Positions 43,570-51,303 of a DNA stretch of 54,984 nucleotides are shown here, piece after piece. A program made the position numbers and the translations under genes. How positions within the stretch are numbered: the first letter of the stretch is position 1; every line of letters begins with the position of its first letter. The notes beneath the pieces were generated by a model that was not told the origin of the DNA, did not search any database, and worked only from the letters and a program-made list of their open reading frames with translations. The stretch covers positions 1 to 54,984 of the forward strand of contig JBFWVD010000034.1 in assembly GCA_050246915.1 (NCBI GenBank), read 5' to 3'. The DNA comes from JBFWVD01 sp050246915 (lineage in GTDB: Bacteria; Actinomycetota; Acidimicrobiia; Acidimicrobiales; Ilumatobacteraceae).

Positions 43570-44745
43570 ATGGAGCGTGCCGTCATCATCTCGGCCGACT
43601 GTCATGCGACAGCACGGCGCGAGGACTACACCGACTTCCTCGAGCCGCGATGGCGTGACGAGCACGCGGCATGGGCCGTGACGCAACAGGGTTTGCCCCA
43701 CTCGGCCAACCCCCATCCCCAGATCGACGAGGCCGTCAACTGGGACAGCGATCGGCGCCTCGCCGCGCTCGAAGGCGAGGGCACCGTCGCCGAGGTGATC
43801 TTCCCCAACGGTCTGCCCTTCGGGTTCCATTGCCTCGAGGTCGGCCCGTCTCCCGACCCCGATGTGCGGCTACGACAGGCTGCGTCGCTGCAGGCCTACA
43901 ACCGCTGGCTCGGTGGCTTCTGCGCCTCGGCGCCCGATCGGCGAGTCGGGTTCGGTCTGGTGCTCCTCGACGACGTCGGTGCCGCCGTCGAGTCGGTCCA
44001 CGAGATCGCTGCCCGCGGGCTTCGCGGCGTCGTGTTGCCCGGACCCGGTGGTGACCCGTGGTTCTTCGATCGAGCGCTCGATCCGTTCTGGGGAACGTGT
44101 GAATCGTTGGGTCTCCTCGTCGTCCAGCACGCCGCGGGGATCTTGCCGCGCGGCGTGCCGCGTGGGTACGCCGCGCTGATGACGATCGCCATGGAGAACG
44201 ACTTCTTCGCCGGTCGTTCGATGTGGCAGATGATGTTCGGCGGCGTGTTCGACCGGTTCCCGGGGCTGCGCTACCTCATCGCCGAGGGTGGTGCATCGTG
44301 GATCCCGCTCAAGCTCGACGAGATCGATGCCATGGTCGCCCGTACCAGCAGTTGGAGCGAGTTTGCCGCGCACATCGGCCGGGAGTCGACCATGCAGCGT
44401 GGCGCGTGGGACTACTGGCGTGACAACTGCTGGGCCGGTGCTTCTTTCATCAGTCCCCACGAAGCGCGTCGTCGCCACGAGATCGGCGTCGACAAGATGA
44501 TGTTCGGGCTGGACTTTCCGCACTTCGAGTCCACCTTCAGTCGGACCAAGCGATGGGTACAGTCCACCCTCGGATCGTTCGACACCACGCAAGACGAATT
44601 GCACAAGATCTTGTCGAAAAACGCCGCAGCCCTGTTCGGGTTCGATCTGGACCGTCTGCAACCCATCGCCGATCGCGTCGGCTTCGCCACTGCGGAGTTG
44701 CTGACACCACCTGACCGCCCCATCCGCGACTATCGAGTGGCGTGA
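43570..44745 (+). CDS. Amidohydrolase family 2 protein
   Basis: A 391-aa amidohydrolase-related protein: SADCH (His12), VQHAAG (mid), EGGASWIPLKLDE, and GLDFPHFEST near the end. The final metal motif has Phe rather than the usual small residue after His. The ATG at 43570 follows GGGGGACC; the frame from 43423 overlaps the previous gene and is not used. It is convergent with the next paralogue (10-bp gap), so the two amidohydrolases end tail to tail. Confidence 0.86.
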   Translation: MERAVIISADCHATARREDYTDFLEPRWRDEHAAWAVTQQGLPHSANPHPQIDEAVNWDSDRRLAALEGEGTVAEVIFPNGLPFGFHCLEVGPSPDPDVRLRQAASLQAYNRWLGGFCASAPDRRVGFGLVLLDDVGAAVESVHEIAARGLRGVVLPGPGGDPWFFDRALDPFWGTCESLGLLVVQHAAGILPRGVPRGYAALMTIAMENDFFAGRSMWQMMFGGVFDRFPGLRYLIAEGGASWIPLKLDEIDAMVARTSSWSEFAAHIGRESTMQRGAWDYWRDNCWAGASFISPHEARRRHEIGVDKMMFGLDFPHFESTFSRTKRWVQSTLGSFDTTQDELHKILSKNAAALFGFDLDRLQPIADRVGFATAELLTPPDRPIRDYRVA

Positions 44746-44755
44746 GGCTTCTCGT

Positions 44756-46153
44756 CTATCCGACGAGCGCAGCGTCCATGATCGAGTCGAGTTCCTCGGT
44801 GATGAGTTCGGGCGCGTCCTTGAGGAAGCCACCTCGCTTGTCGAACTCCGTGACCATCTTGGGATCGACGTGGTGGACACCGAGGATGTCGCTCACTTCC
44901 GGCCCGATCTCGGAGGCGATGGCATCGAGGGCTGTTGAGTCGAGGCCGTAGCAGCGGATGGCGTTGCCTCCCAAGATCAAGCGGGCCTCGTCCTCGGGCA
45001 CGCCGGCGAACGCCGCCCGTAGCCAGTCGAGCGTGTTGGGCCACGTGCCTTCGGGATGTGGATAGTCGCGGCCGAACGTCAGGTTGCGCACTCCGATGTT
45101 GTGACGATCCTCGATCTCGGCTCGATGGATGAACGATGCCCCGGCATAGCCGTGTTGCGCCCAGTACTCGCTGGGACGGCGCTTGAGCGGGGTATCGCCG
45201 GCCTCGAAGCGGGCGTCCATGCGGGCGAGCGTGGCCGGCACCCAATCGGCTCGTGCCTCGGTGGGGATGAAGTTGATCGACGGATAGCGATCGAACACGC
45301 CTCCCACCATCAACTCCCAGAACACACGACGGGTGCTGTAGTTGAGGGCCAGGAATGCCTTCATGCGTGGGTCATCGGCGGGGCTGGTGCCCGACGTGGG
45401 TGTCATCGCGCTGGGGGCCATGGCGCTCGGCGCCTGACGCGGGGCGTCCCGGTTGTACTCGTCGCCCTCCTTGGTGGCCTTTGATCGGGCCATGAACAGT
45501 TCGAACGCGAGTCCCTGTTGCACACCGACACCGACGTGCAACACCAACGCCAGCCCGTGGTCGGCGCACGCCTTCCACACTGGCTCCCAATACGGCTCGT
45601 GGAAGCCCGGCTCTGTGATGGCGGCATCGCTGGCCGTCGAGAAGGTGAGCGCTCGGAAGCCGTGCTCGCCGGCCCAGTGCACCTCACGCACGATCTCGTC
45701 GATGTCGTGCACCGGCGTCTGTTCGGCAACGCCGATGAGCCGACCGTTGGCGGCGGTGAGCATGTCGGCTTGCCACCGGTTGAAGGCGCGTACGCCAGCC
45801 ATGCGCACGTCGGCGGGGTAGGCCCGGTTCTGCAGGCCGAAGAACGGCCCAGAGGCGAACTGATGGCCCTGGAGGAACACCTCGGCGGCGATGCCCTCGC
45901 GGTCCATCTCGGCGATGCGGCGATCGAGATCCCAGGCCCCGATGTGACCGCCCGACGCGATCGCCCCGTCGCGATCGATGATCGCCAGTTGGTCGGGGGA
46001 GAACGAGGCGATCTTGACCGTGGCCGCCAGGAACTGCTTCTCCTCCTCGACCAGGTCGTCGAGAGCGCTGTGATACCGCTGCTCGAGATAGGGCCGAAGT
46101 GTCTCGACCGGTGGTCCGGCGTGCCCGTCAACGGAAACGATCGTGAGCTTCAT
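44756..46153 (-). CDS. Amidohydrolase family 2 protein
   Basis: A 465-aa amidohydrolase-related protein, the longest of the set. Signatures are SVDGH (His11), LHVGVG (mid) and FGRDYPHPEGTWP near residue 370. A central low-complexity insert (APSAMAPSAMTP) around residue 250 may be a loop. I pick the ATG at 46153, with GAGG seven bases upstream, over the TTG at 46165. A perfect 10-bp inverted repeat (46175-46199) lies just upstream. It follows the VOC and enoyl-CoA hydratase genes on the same strand. Confidence 0.85.
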   Translation of the reverse strand: MKLTIVSVDGHAGPPVETLRPYLEQRYHSALDDLVEEEKQFLAATVKIASFSPDQLAIIDRDGAIASGGHIGAWDLDRRIAEMDREGIAAEVFLQGHQFASGPFFGLQNRAYPADVRMAGVRAFNRWQADMLTAANGRLIGVAEQTPVHDIDEIVREVHWAGEHGFRALTFSTASDAAITEPGFHEPYWEPVWKACADHGLALVLHVGVGVQQGLAFELFMARSKATKEGDEYNRDAPRQAPSAMAPSAMTPTSGTSPADDPRMKAFLALNYSTRRVFWELMVGGVFDRYPSINFIPTEARADWVPATLARMDARFEAGDTPLKRRPSEYWAQHGYAGASFIHRAEIEDRHNIGVRNLTFGRDYPHPEGTWPNTLDWLRAAFAGVPEDEARLILGGNAIRCYGLDSTALDAIASEIGPEVSDILGVHHVDPKMVTEFDKRGGFLKDAPELITEELDSIMDAALVG

Positions 46154-46174
46154 CGTCAGCCTCAACTTTCCCCG

Positions 46175-46199
46175 GTTCGACTCCCCCCAGGAGTCGAAC
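46175..46199. promoter_or_regulatory. Perfect 10-bp inverted repeat upstream of the amidohydrolase gene
   Basis: GTTCGACTCC and GGAGTCGAAC with a 5-nt spacer (CCCCA), 22 bp upstream of the start at 46153. It could be an operator or a 5'-leader hairpin. It resembles a tRNA T-loop sequence, but no tRNA is present. Confidence 0.6.
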
Positions 46200-46240
46200 A
46201 GTGTTGAAACCCTACCGTCATCAGTGAGGTGGGGACGCCG

Positions 46241-46510
46241 TCAGCGGAAGAAGGAGCGGGGCCGCTGCACCAACTCCACCACGATGTCGTCGGGGTCGCG
46301 CAGGAACAAGATGGTGAGCCCGTCCTCTATCGGGGTGCCCGGCAGCGGGAAGGTGTACGGCGGATAGGTGGCCATGCCGTCAGTGTCGGAGGCGACCGAG
46401 CGCATGACGGTGCGAAGACCGAACAGTGGCGCATACCACGCCTCGAGGTGATCGACGTTGCGGCAGTTCTCGTTGGTGTGCAGGAAGCGTCGGACGTCGA
46501 CGAGGGTCAT
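46241..46510 (-). CDS. Short VOC (glyoxalase/dioxygenase-like) family protein
   Basis: An 89-aa protein with the start (NVDHLEAWYAPLFGL) and end (FLRDPDDIVVELVQRP) of a VOC-family module, but the middle ~40 residues of the normal 120-130 aa are absent, so it may be a trimmed form or a subunit. It is 12 bp downstream of the enoyl-CoA hydratase and 87 bp before the amidohydrolase start. VOC proteins bind a divalent metal; a functional site here is doubtful. Confidence 0.65.
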   Translation of the reverse strand: MTLVDVRRFLHTNENCRNVDHLEAWYAPLFGLRTVMRSVASDTDGMATYPPYTFPLPGTPIEDGLTILFLRDPDDIVVELVQRPRSFFR

Positions 46511-46522
46511 CAGGTCACGTCC

Positions 46523-47320
46523 TCATCGTTGATCGGGGGCGATCGCGGTACGGCCATGCTCAGCGATCTCCCGCACGGCGCGAGCCACGTCACCGGATTC
46601 GAACGTTGCCTCCTCATAGGCGAGGGACAGATCGAAGGAATCGAGACGCGCCTTGAGCCACTGGTTCAGCGAGCGCTTCGTGAATCGGATGGCCCGTTGC
46701 GGGCCGTCGGCGAAGCGCTTGGCGTAGACCTCGGCTCGGGCCTTGGCCGCGCCGGTGTCGACGACCTCGGTGATGAGGCCGATTCGCTCTGCTTCCTCGG
46801 CACTGATCGGATCGCCGGTGAGCAGATAGCGCTTGGCCCGGATGATGCCCACCGAAGCCGGCCACGCCAGAGCGCCTCCGTCACCGGCAGGCATGGCCGC
46901 GAGGACGTGACCGTCGGTGAAGCGCACGTGACGCTCAGCGATGATGATGTCGGCCAGCAGCACCAGCGCCAGCCCGGCTCCCATTGCGGTGCCGGTGAGG
47001 GCGATGACGATGGGCTTGTCGATGTCGACCAAGCCATGGACCTGGGTGCGGGCCTCGTCGAGGGCACGTCGGAGATCCGCCTTGTTCTCGTTCACGGCGG
47101 CCAGTACGCCGTCGTCGGCGCCGGCGCAGAACGTCTTGCCATTGGCGGTCACCAAGATGGAGTGCACGTCGGGATCGAGGGCCAGTTCCCCCACGATGCG
47201 CGCCAGTTCGGTGTGGGTGTGGATGGTGTAGCGGTTGTGTCGCTCGGGAAGGTCGAACGTGACCCGGGCGATGTGCTCCGTGACCTCGATCTTCAACAAT
47301 CGGTAGCCGTCGTAGGCCAT
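46523..47320 (-). CDS. Enoyl-CoA hydratase/isomerase family protein
   Basis: A 265-aa crotonase-fold protein. CAGADDG and GTAMGAGLALVLLADI are the oxyanion loops; the normal catalytic Glu positions are replaced in part (MPAGDGGA), so the reaction could be isomerase or hydrolase type. The frame opens far upstream but the ATG at 47320, with GAGGGGGAACC upstream, gives the normal start. It leads a minus-strand operon with the VOC and amidohydrolase genes and is divergent from an SDR. Confidence 0.88.
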   Translation of the reverse strand: MAYDGYRLLKIEVTEHIARVTFDLPERHNRYTIHTHTELARIVGELALDPDVHSILVTANGKTFCAGADDGVLAAVNENKADLRRALDEARTQVHGLVDIDKPIVIALTGTAMGAGLALVLLADIIIAERHVRFTDGHVLAAMPAGDGGALAWPASVGIIRAKRYLLTGDPISAEEAERIGLITEVVDTGAAKARAEVYAKRFADGPQRAIRFTKRSLNQWLKARLDSFDLSLAYEEATFESGDVARAVREIAEHGRTAIAPDQR

Positions 47321-47477
47321 GGTTCCCCCTCGGCGATGGTGTCGGAGCACCCCAGCGGCCCGACCGTCCGAGCATGCCAGCTGTGAGGACCTGGGGGCGA
47401 TTGCGGCGATGGATCGTCGTAGTGTCGCCATTCGCGTGTGGGGTTTCGAGGCCGGGGTTCAGTGATCGGGGAATGAT

Positions 47478-48254
47478 GTGATCGAGTTCCATGGCAAGGT
47501 CGCGCTCATCGCCGGCGGCGGTGCAGGCATCGGAGCAGCCACGGCACAGCTGCTCGGGTCCCGCGGCGCGACGGTGGCGGTGGCCGACCTCAACGGCGAC
47601 GGCGCCGCTCGCACCGCCGAGGCGATCGTGGCCGCCGGGGGTTCGGCGACGGCACACACCTTCGACATTGCCGATGAGGCCTCGGTGGCTGAGCTGTTCG
47701 CATCGGTGCGGACCGAGCATCGTCAACTTCAGTTGCTGGTGAACGTGGCCGCCGATCTGTCACCGGGCACGCTCGGTCCCGACTCGACGAGCGACGTCAG
47801 CACGATCCCTCTCGAATCGTGGGATCGCACACTGGAGGTCGGGCTGCGCGGCTTCGTGCTCACGCTGCGCCACGCACTGCCCATGATGGTCGAGGCCGGT
47901 GGGGGAGCGGTAGTGAACGTGTCGTCGCTCGCCGCGTTCCTCGGCGACCCGGTGCGCGTTGCGTACAGCACCGCCAAGACCGGTGTGAACGCCCTCACCC
48001 GACACGTGGCCTCGGCCTTCGGGAGGAAGAACATCCGCTGCAACTCGGTGACGCCCGGCTTCACCATGACACCGTCGGCCAAGAACTCCTTCACCGACGA
48101 GCAGTTGGCGTCGATGGCCCGCCACAACCCGATGCGGCGGCTGGGTCGACCCGACGACATCGCCAACGCGATCGCATTCTTGCTCTCTGACGAGGCTGGG
48201 TGGATCAATGGCCAGGTCATCGCCGTTGACGGCGGCACGACGATGCGCCAATGA
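47478..48254 (+). CDS. Short-chain dehydrogenase/reductase (SDR)
   Basis: A 258-aa SDR: AGGGAGIG (12-19), catalytic Ser149/150, Tyr163 and Lys167 (YSTAK). The NNAG motif reads NVAA, so the NAD-stabilising Asn is kept but the rest is changed. It starts at a GTG with GGGGAATG upstream. It is divergent from the enoyl-CoA hydratase, and a TAGTGT -10-like box lies at about 47420. Followed by a SnoaL-like gene 70 bp later. Confidence 0.9.
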   Translation: MIEFHGKVALIAGGGAGIGAATAQLLGSRGATVAVADLNGDGAARTAEAIVAAGGSATAHTFDIADEASVAELFASVRTEHRQLQLLVNVAADLSPGTLGPDSTSDVSTIPLESWDRTLEVGLRGFVLTLRHALPMMVEAGGGAVVNVSSLAAFLGDPVRVAYSTAKTGVNALTRHVASAFGRKNIRCNSVTPGFTMTPSAKNSFTDEQLASMARHNPMRRLGRPDDIANAIAFLLSDEAGWINGQVIAVDGGTTMRQ

Positions 48255-48324
48255 CGGATTGCTCGAGCGACGTGACTGCTGGGGACATCAACAGCGTTGG
48301 ACGGCGGGGGATACGGTGGCAGCT

Positions 48325-48792
48325 ATGACAGGGACATCCTCGCCGGCAGAGACGACTCCCGAGCCCCGGCGCTCCTCGACGGGTTGGCGGCGGATGCTCG
48401 TGCCGATCAACTCGCTCAACGATCGTTCCCACATCGACGGTGCGCTGCGCGCCTACATCGACAGCTGGGCCACCGGTGACGTGACGGCCCGGGTCGCGCT
48501 GTTCGCCGACGACGTCGTGGTTGAAGACCCGGCCACCATCACGCGAGCTCGCGGCAAGGAGCAGTTGATCGCGCATCTCTCGGTCGGCATCCCAGCCAAC
48601 TGGGACTTGACCTTCACCTATGTACGGGCGGCCATCAACGGTGACGAGGCGATCCTCACCTATCGGGTAGGTCTGAAGATCCCCGATGCGCTGCCCGGCG
48701 AGTTGCTCGTCAACGCGCATGTGAGCTTCGGGGCCGACGGGCTCATCACCAGCTTCCGAGCGTTCTTCGACACCGAATCCATCTCCGAGTAG
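48325..48792 (+). CDS. SnoaL-like/steroid-isomerase-type NTF2-fold protein
   Basis: A 155-aa NTF2-fold protein. The core AYIDSWATGDVTARVALFADDVVVEDPATI is the family opening and DADGLI-like GADGLITSFRAFFD its end. It resembles delta-5-3-ketosteroid isomerase and SnoaL-type cyclases; catalytic identity is unproven. The longer frame from 48208 overlaps the SDR and is not used. It is the last gene before the promoter region of the UGSC operon. Confidence 0.78.
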   Translation: MTGTSSPAETTPEPRRSSTGWRRMLVPINSLNDRSHIDGALRAYIDSWATGDVTARVALFADDVVVEDPATITRARGKEQLIAHLSVGIPANWDLTFTYVRAAINGDEAILTYRVGLKIPDALPGELLVNAHVSFGADGLITSFRAFFDTESISE

Positions 48793-48923
48793 CCGCGCCC
48801 CGTGCACTCGAACTCTGTGCAATCGACATCGGAGCAACACTGCCAAGAGATGGGTTTGTCGGTCCATTTCAACCCCTGATTCTCCCGTTCGCTGGTGACG
48901 CCCCGGGATGCACCCGGCGTCGC

Positions 48924-48945
48924 TCGCACGGTAGGGTCCGTGCGA
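48924..48945. promoter_or_regulatory. Perfect 8-bp palindrome around a -10-like box, upstream of the UGSC operon
   Basis: TCGCACGG and CCGTGCGA flank TAGGGT (48932-48937), so a repressor dimer here would sit on the -10 element. It is 67 bp upstream of the amidohydrolase start. A second perfect 7-bp inverted repeat (GACCGGC/GCCGGTC, 48944-48969) abuts it. Its loop contains AAGTGGGG, the half-site of the 22-bp palindrome at 34860 and 35833, which may be chance. Confidence 0.65.
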
Positions 48946-49012
48946 CCGGCAAGTGGGGCTTCGCCGGTCCTGGCAACGGGCGCGCTGCGTCCGGAACGAA
49001 GGGGGTCACGCC

Positions 49013-50260
49013 ATGAGCGCTGCCGGATCCGCACACGCCAACGCTGCTGAAGACATGTGGATCGTCGATTGCGACGCCCACTTCACCGAGCCGCCGGACC
49101 TGTGGTCATCGCGTGCTCCAAAGTCGATGCTCGACCAGATGCCGGTGATGAAGACCGAAAACGGTACGAGCTTCTGGTTCATCAACGGCAGGCCGATGTC
49201 GAGCGTGGGTGGGAACACCTTCCAGCAGGACAACGGCAAGCAACTCGGCACTCTCACGGTCCAACCGTGGGAGACGGTTGACAAGGCCTGCTATCAGGTC
49301 ACCGAGCGGCTCGCCGTCATGGACGACATGGGGATCGAGTCTCAGATCTTGTTCCCGAATGCCATGGGGTTCGCCTCCAACACGATGTTCGGAATCCAGG
49401 ACATCGAGCAGCGTTCGCTCGTGCAACACATCTACAACGACTATCTCGTCGATCTGCAGAAGGACTCGCGTGGACGGTTGTTCCCCCAAGCGGTGCTGCC
49501 GGTGTGGGACATGGATCTCACGGTCAAGGAGATGAAGCGTCTGCGCGATCAGGGGATCACGGGCTTCACCATCAGTGACAAGCCCCACATGGTCGGACTC
49601 GCCGGACTCGACAGCGAGTACTTCGCGCCGATGTGGGCGACAGCGAATGAGATGGGAGCGGTGTTCAACTTCCATATCGGCAGCGGCTTCGGTTTCGGTG
49701 GTTCGGACGACCCGGTGATGCAGGAGATCGTTCGGACCGGTAACCCGGTGTCGATCCCCAATCCCGACGTCTACTGGGACACCCTCGGACCGCAGCGGCG
49801 CCTGGCCGTGCTGGCGACGCAGTTCTACATGTCGAACGCCCGCATCATCGTGAACATGTGCATGAGCAACATCTTCGACAAGTACCCCAACGTGAAGATC
49901 AACTCGGCCGAGAGCGGCATCGGCTGGATTCCCTTCATCCTCGAGGCCATGGAGTACCAGTTCGACGAGATGGTGAAGGATCCTGCCGAGGTGAACCACG
50001 CCAAGAAGCGACCCACTGAGTATTTCCGCGATCACATCTTCGTGACGTACTGGTTCGAGAAGAGCGCGCCGGAGCGGTTGATCGACGTGATCGGTGTGAA
50101 CAACGTGCTGGTCGAGACCGACATCCCTCATCCCACCTGTCTCGAAGGCGATGCGCGAGCCACCCTGAACGCGTCGGTGTCCAAGCTCGATCCGTCCGTC
50201 CAGCGGCGCGTGTTGCGAGACAACGCCATCGAGCTGTTCGGTCTGCCGGTCCCGGGCTGA
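49013..50260 (+). CDS. Amidohydrolase family 2 protein (first gene of the UGSC operon)
   Basis: A 415-aa amidohydrolase-related protein. The metal signatures are VDCDAH (His23), FHIGSGFGFGG (mid), ESGIGWIPFILEAME and VETDIPHPT near residue 365. The ATG at 49013 is preceded by AAGGGGGTC; the frame from 48953 begins inside the second inverted repeat and is not used. It leads four same-strand genes with gaps of 37, 4 and 56 bp, ending in the UGSC selenoprotein. It probably acts in the same pathway as that protein. Confidence 0.86.
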   Translation: MSAAGSAHANAAEDMWIVDCDAHFTEPPDLWSSRAPKSMLDQMPVMKTENGTSFWFINGRPMSSVGGNTFQQDNGKQLGTLTVQPWETVDKACYQVTERLAVMDDMGIESQILFPNAMGFASNTMFGIQDIEQRSLVQHIYNDYLVDLQKDSRGRLFPQAVLPVWDMDLTVKEMKRLRDQGITGFTISDKPHMVGLAGLDSEYFAPMWATANEMGAVFNFHIGSGFGFGGSDDPVMQEIVRTGNPVSIPNPDVYWDTLGPQRRLAVLATQFYMSNARIIVNMCMSNIFDKYPNVKINSAESGIGWIPFILEAMEYQFDEMVKDPAEVNHAKKRPTEYFRDHIFVTYWFEKSAPERLIDVIGVNNVLVETDIPHPTCLEGDARATLNASVSKLDPSVQRRVLRDNAIELFGLPVPG

Positions 50261-50297
50261 GGTCGCGAGTCGTCGGCGCCGAAGACGGCCGCCAGTA

Positions 50298-51299
50298 GTG
50301 TCCCCGACGGTGTCCAAGGGCTTGTCGATTCTGGGTCTCGGGGTGGATCTGCCGCCGGCGGTCGATGTGCGCGCGTTGGCGTCGGCGGCCGGCGCCGACG
50401 TCAGCCGCTACTTCAGTTGGGATGTCGTGTGCCGGGCTCGACCCGCTGATCATCCCAGCACGTTCGCCAGCGCGGCGCTCACGAGGGCGCTTGAATCGAG
50501 CGGGGTAGAGGCCTCCGCGCTCGCTCTGGTCATCTTCGCCGGGGTGTCACGCGACTACGTGCCTTCGTGGTCGGTGGCGACCGAGGTCATGAGGCTGCAC
50601 GGCGTCAACGATGGTTGCGTCGGACTCGACATGACCATCGGCTGCCTGGGGTCGTTGGCGGCACTCGAGATGGCGCACGGATGGTTGTCCGTGCGCGGCG
50701 GCGGCCATGCCGCGATCGTGATGGGGGAGCGCTGGTCGCACACGGTGGACCTCAGTAACGCCAACACCGCGGCGATGTGGGCGTGGGCCGACGGTGGCAG
50801 CGCCATCGTCGTGGGCGTGGGGTCGACACGCCCGGCGATGTGCGAGTTCCTGGGGGCTGAGTTCACCTCGCAGAGCGAGAGCAACGGTCATGTCCTCATC
50901 CCCTACGGTGGTACGCGGGAGCCCCTGGCGCCGCCGGGTGTCGATCCGTTCGCTCGTCGCGTCAGCGACCGCAACCGGCGTGACGTCAAGGCAAGCTACG
51001 ACCGCGGCTACCAGCAGGCGTATCGGGCGCTGACGGAGCGGCTCGGAATCACCGGTAGCCGTCTGGTGTGCAACCAGATCACGCCCCCGACGGTGCAGAT
51101 GATCTCGAGCGGCCTGGGGTTCGAGATGGATCGTGTCGTCATCACCGGGGATCGCACCGGTCATCTCGGACCGTCCGACGCCGTGATGGGATTGCAGCAA
51201 CTGCACGACGACGGTCTCATCGACGGCCCGATCGTCATCGCCGCCAGCACCGCATACGCCTTCGGCACCGGCCTCGTCGTGCCGCCGAGCGATCGGTAG
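50298..51299 (+). CDS. 3-oxoacyl-ACP synthase III-like (KASIII/thiolase-fold) protein, atypical catalytic residues
   Basis: A 333-aa KASIII-like protein. Cys116 in GCLGSLAALE is the likely acyl-accepting nucleophile. The His of the family's HQAN is Asn259 (CNQIT), and the Asn of GNxS is replaced by TGHLGPSD with His289, so the usual Cys-His-Asn triad is not present. It may use His289 in another geometry or bind acyl-CoA without condensing. The start is a GTG at 50298; a second GTG 4 codons later is possible. It sits 4 bp before the UGSC-partner gene. Confidence 0.8.
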   Translation: MSPTVSKGLSILGLGVDLPPAVDVRALASAAGADVSRYFSWDVVCRARPADHPSTFASAALTRALESSGVEASALALVIFAGVSRDYVPSWSVATEVMRLHGVNDGCVGLDMTIGCLGSLAALEMAHGWLSVRGGGHAAIVMGERWSHTVDLSNANTAAMWAWADGGSAIVVGVGSTRPAMCEFLGAEFTSQSESNGHVLIPYGGTREPLAPPGVDPFARRVSDRNRRDVKASYDRGYQQAYRALTERLGITGSRLVCNQITPPTVQMISSGLGFEMDRVVITGDRTGHLGPSDAVMGLQQLHDDGLIDGPIVIAASTAYAFGTGLVVPPSDR

Positions 51300-51303
51300 C
51301 GCC

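Noticed and set aside
46174..46184. GGTTCGACTCC looks like the T-loop (B-box) of a tRNA
   Set aside because: No acceptor, D or anticodon arms are nearby and the flanking bases do not pair as a T-stem. The sequence pairs instead with its inverted copy at 46190-46199.
49106..50317. Long minus-strand ORF of 403 aa opposite the amidohydrolase
   Set aside because: High-GC genes often leave open antisense frames. Its translation has no domain, and the plus strand holds clear motifs. The same applies to the minus-strand frames at 7466-8839 and 22366-23694.
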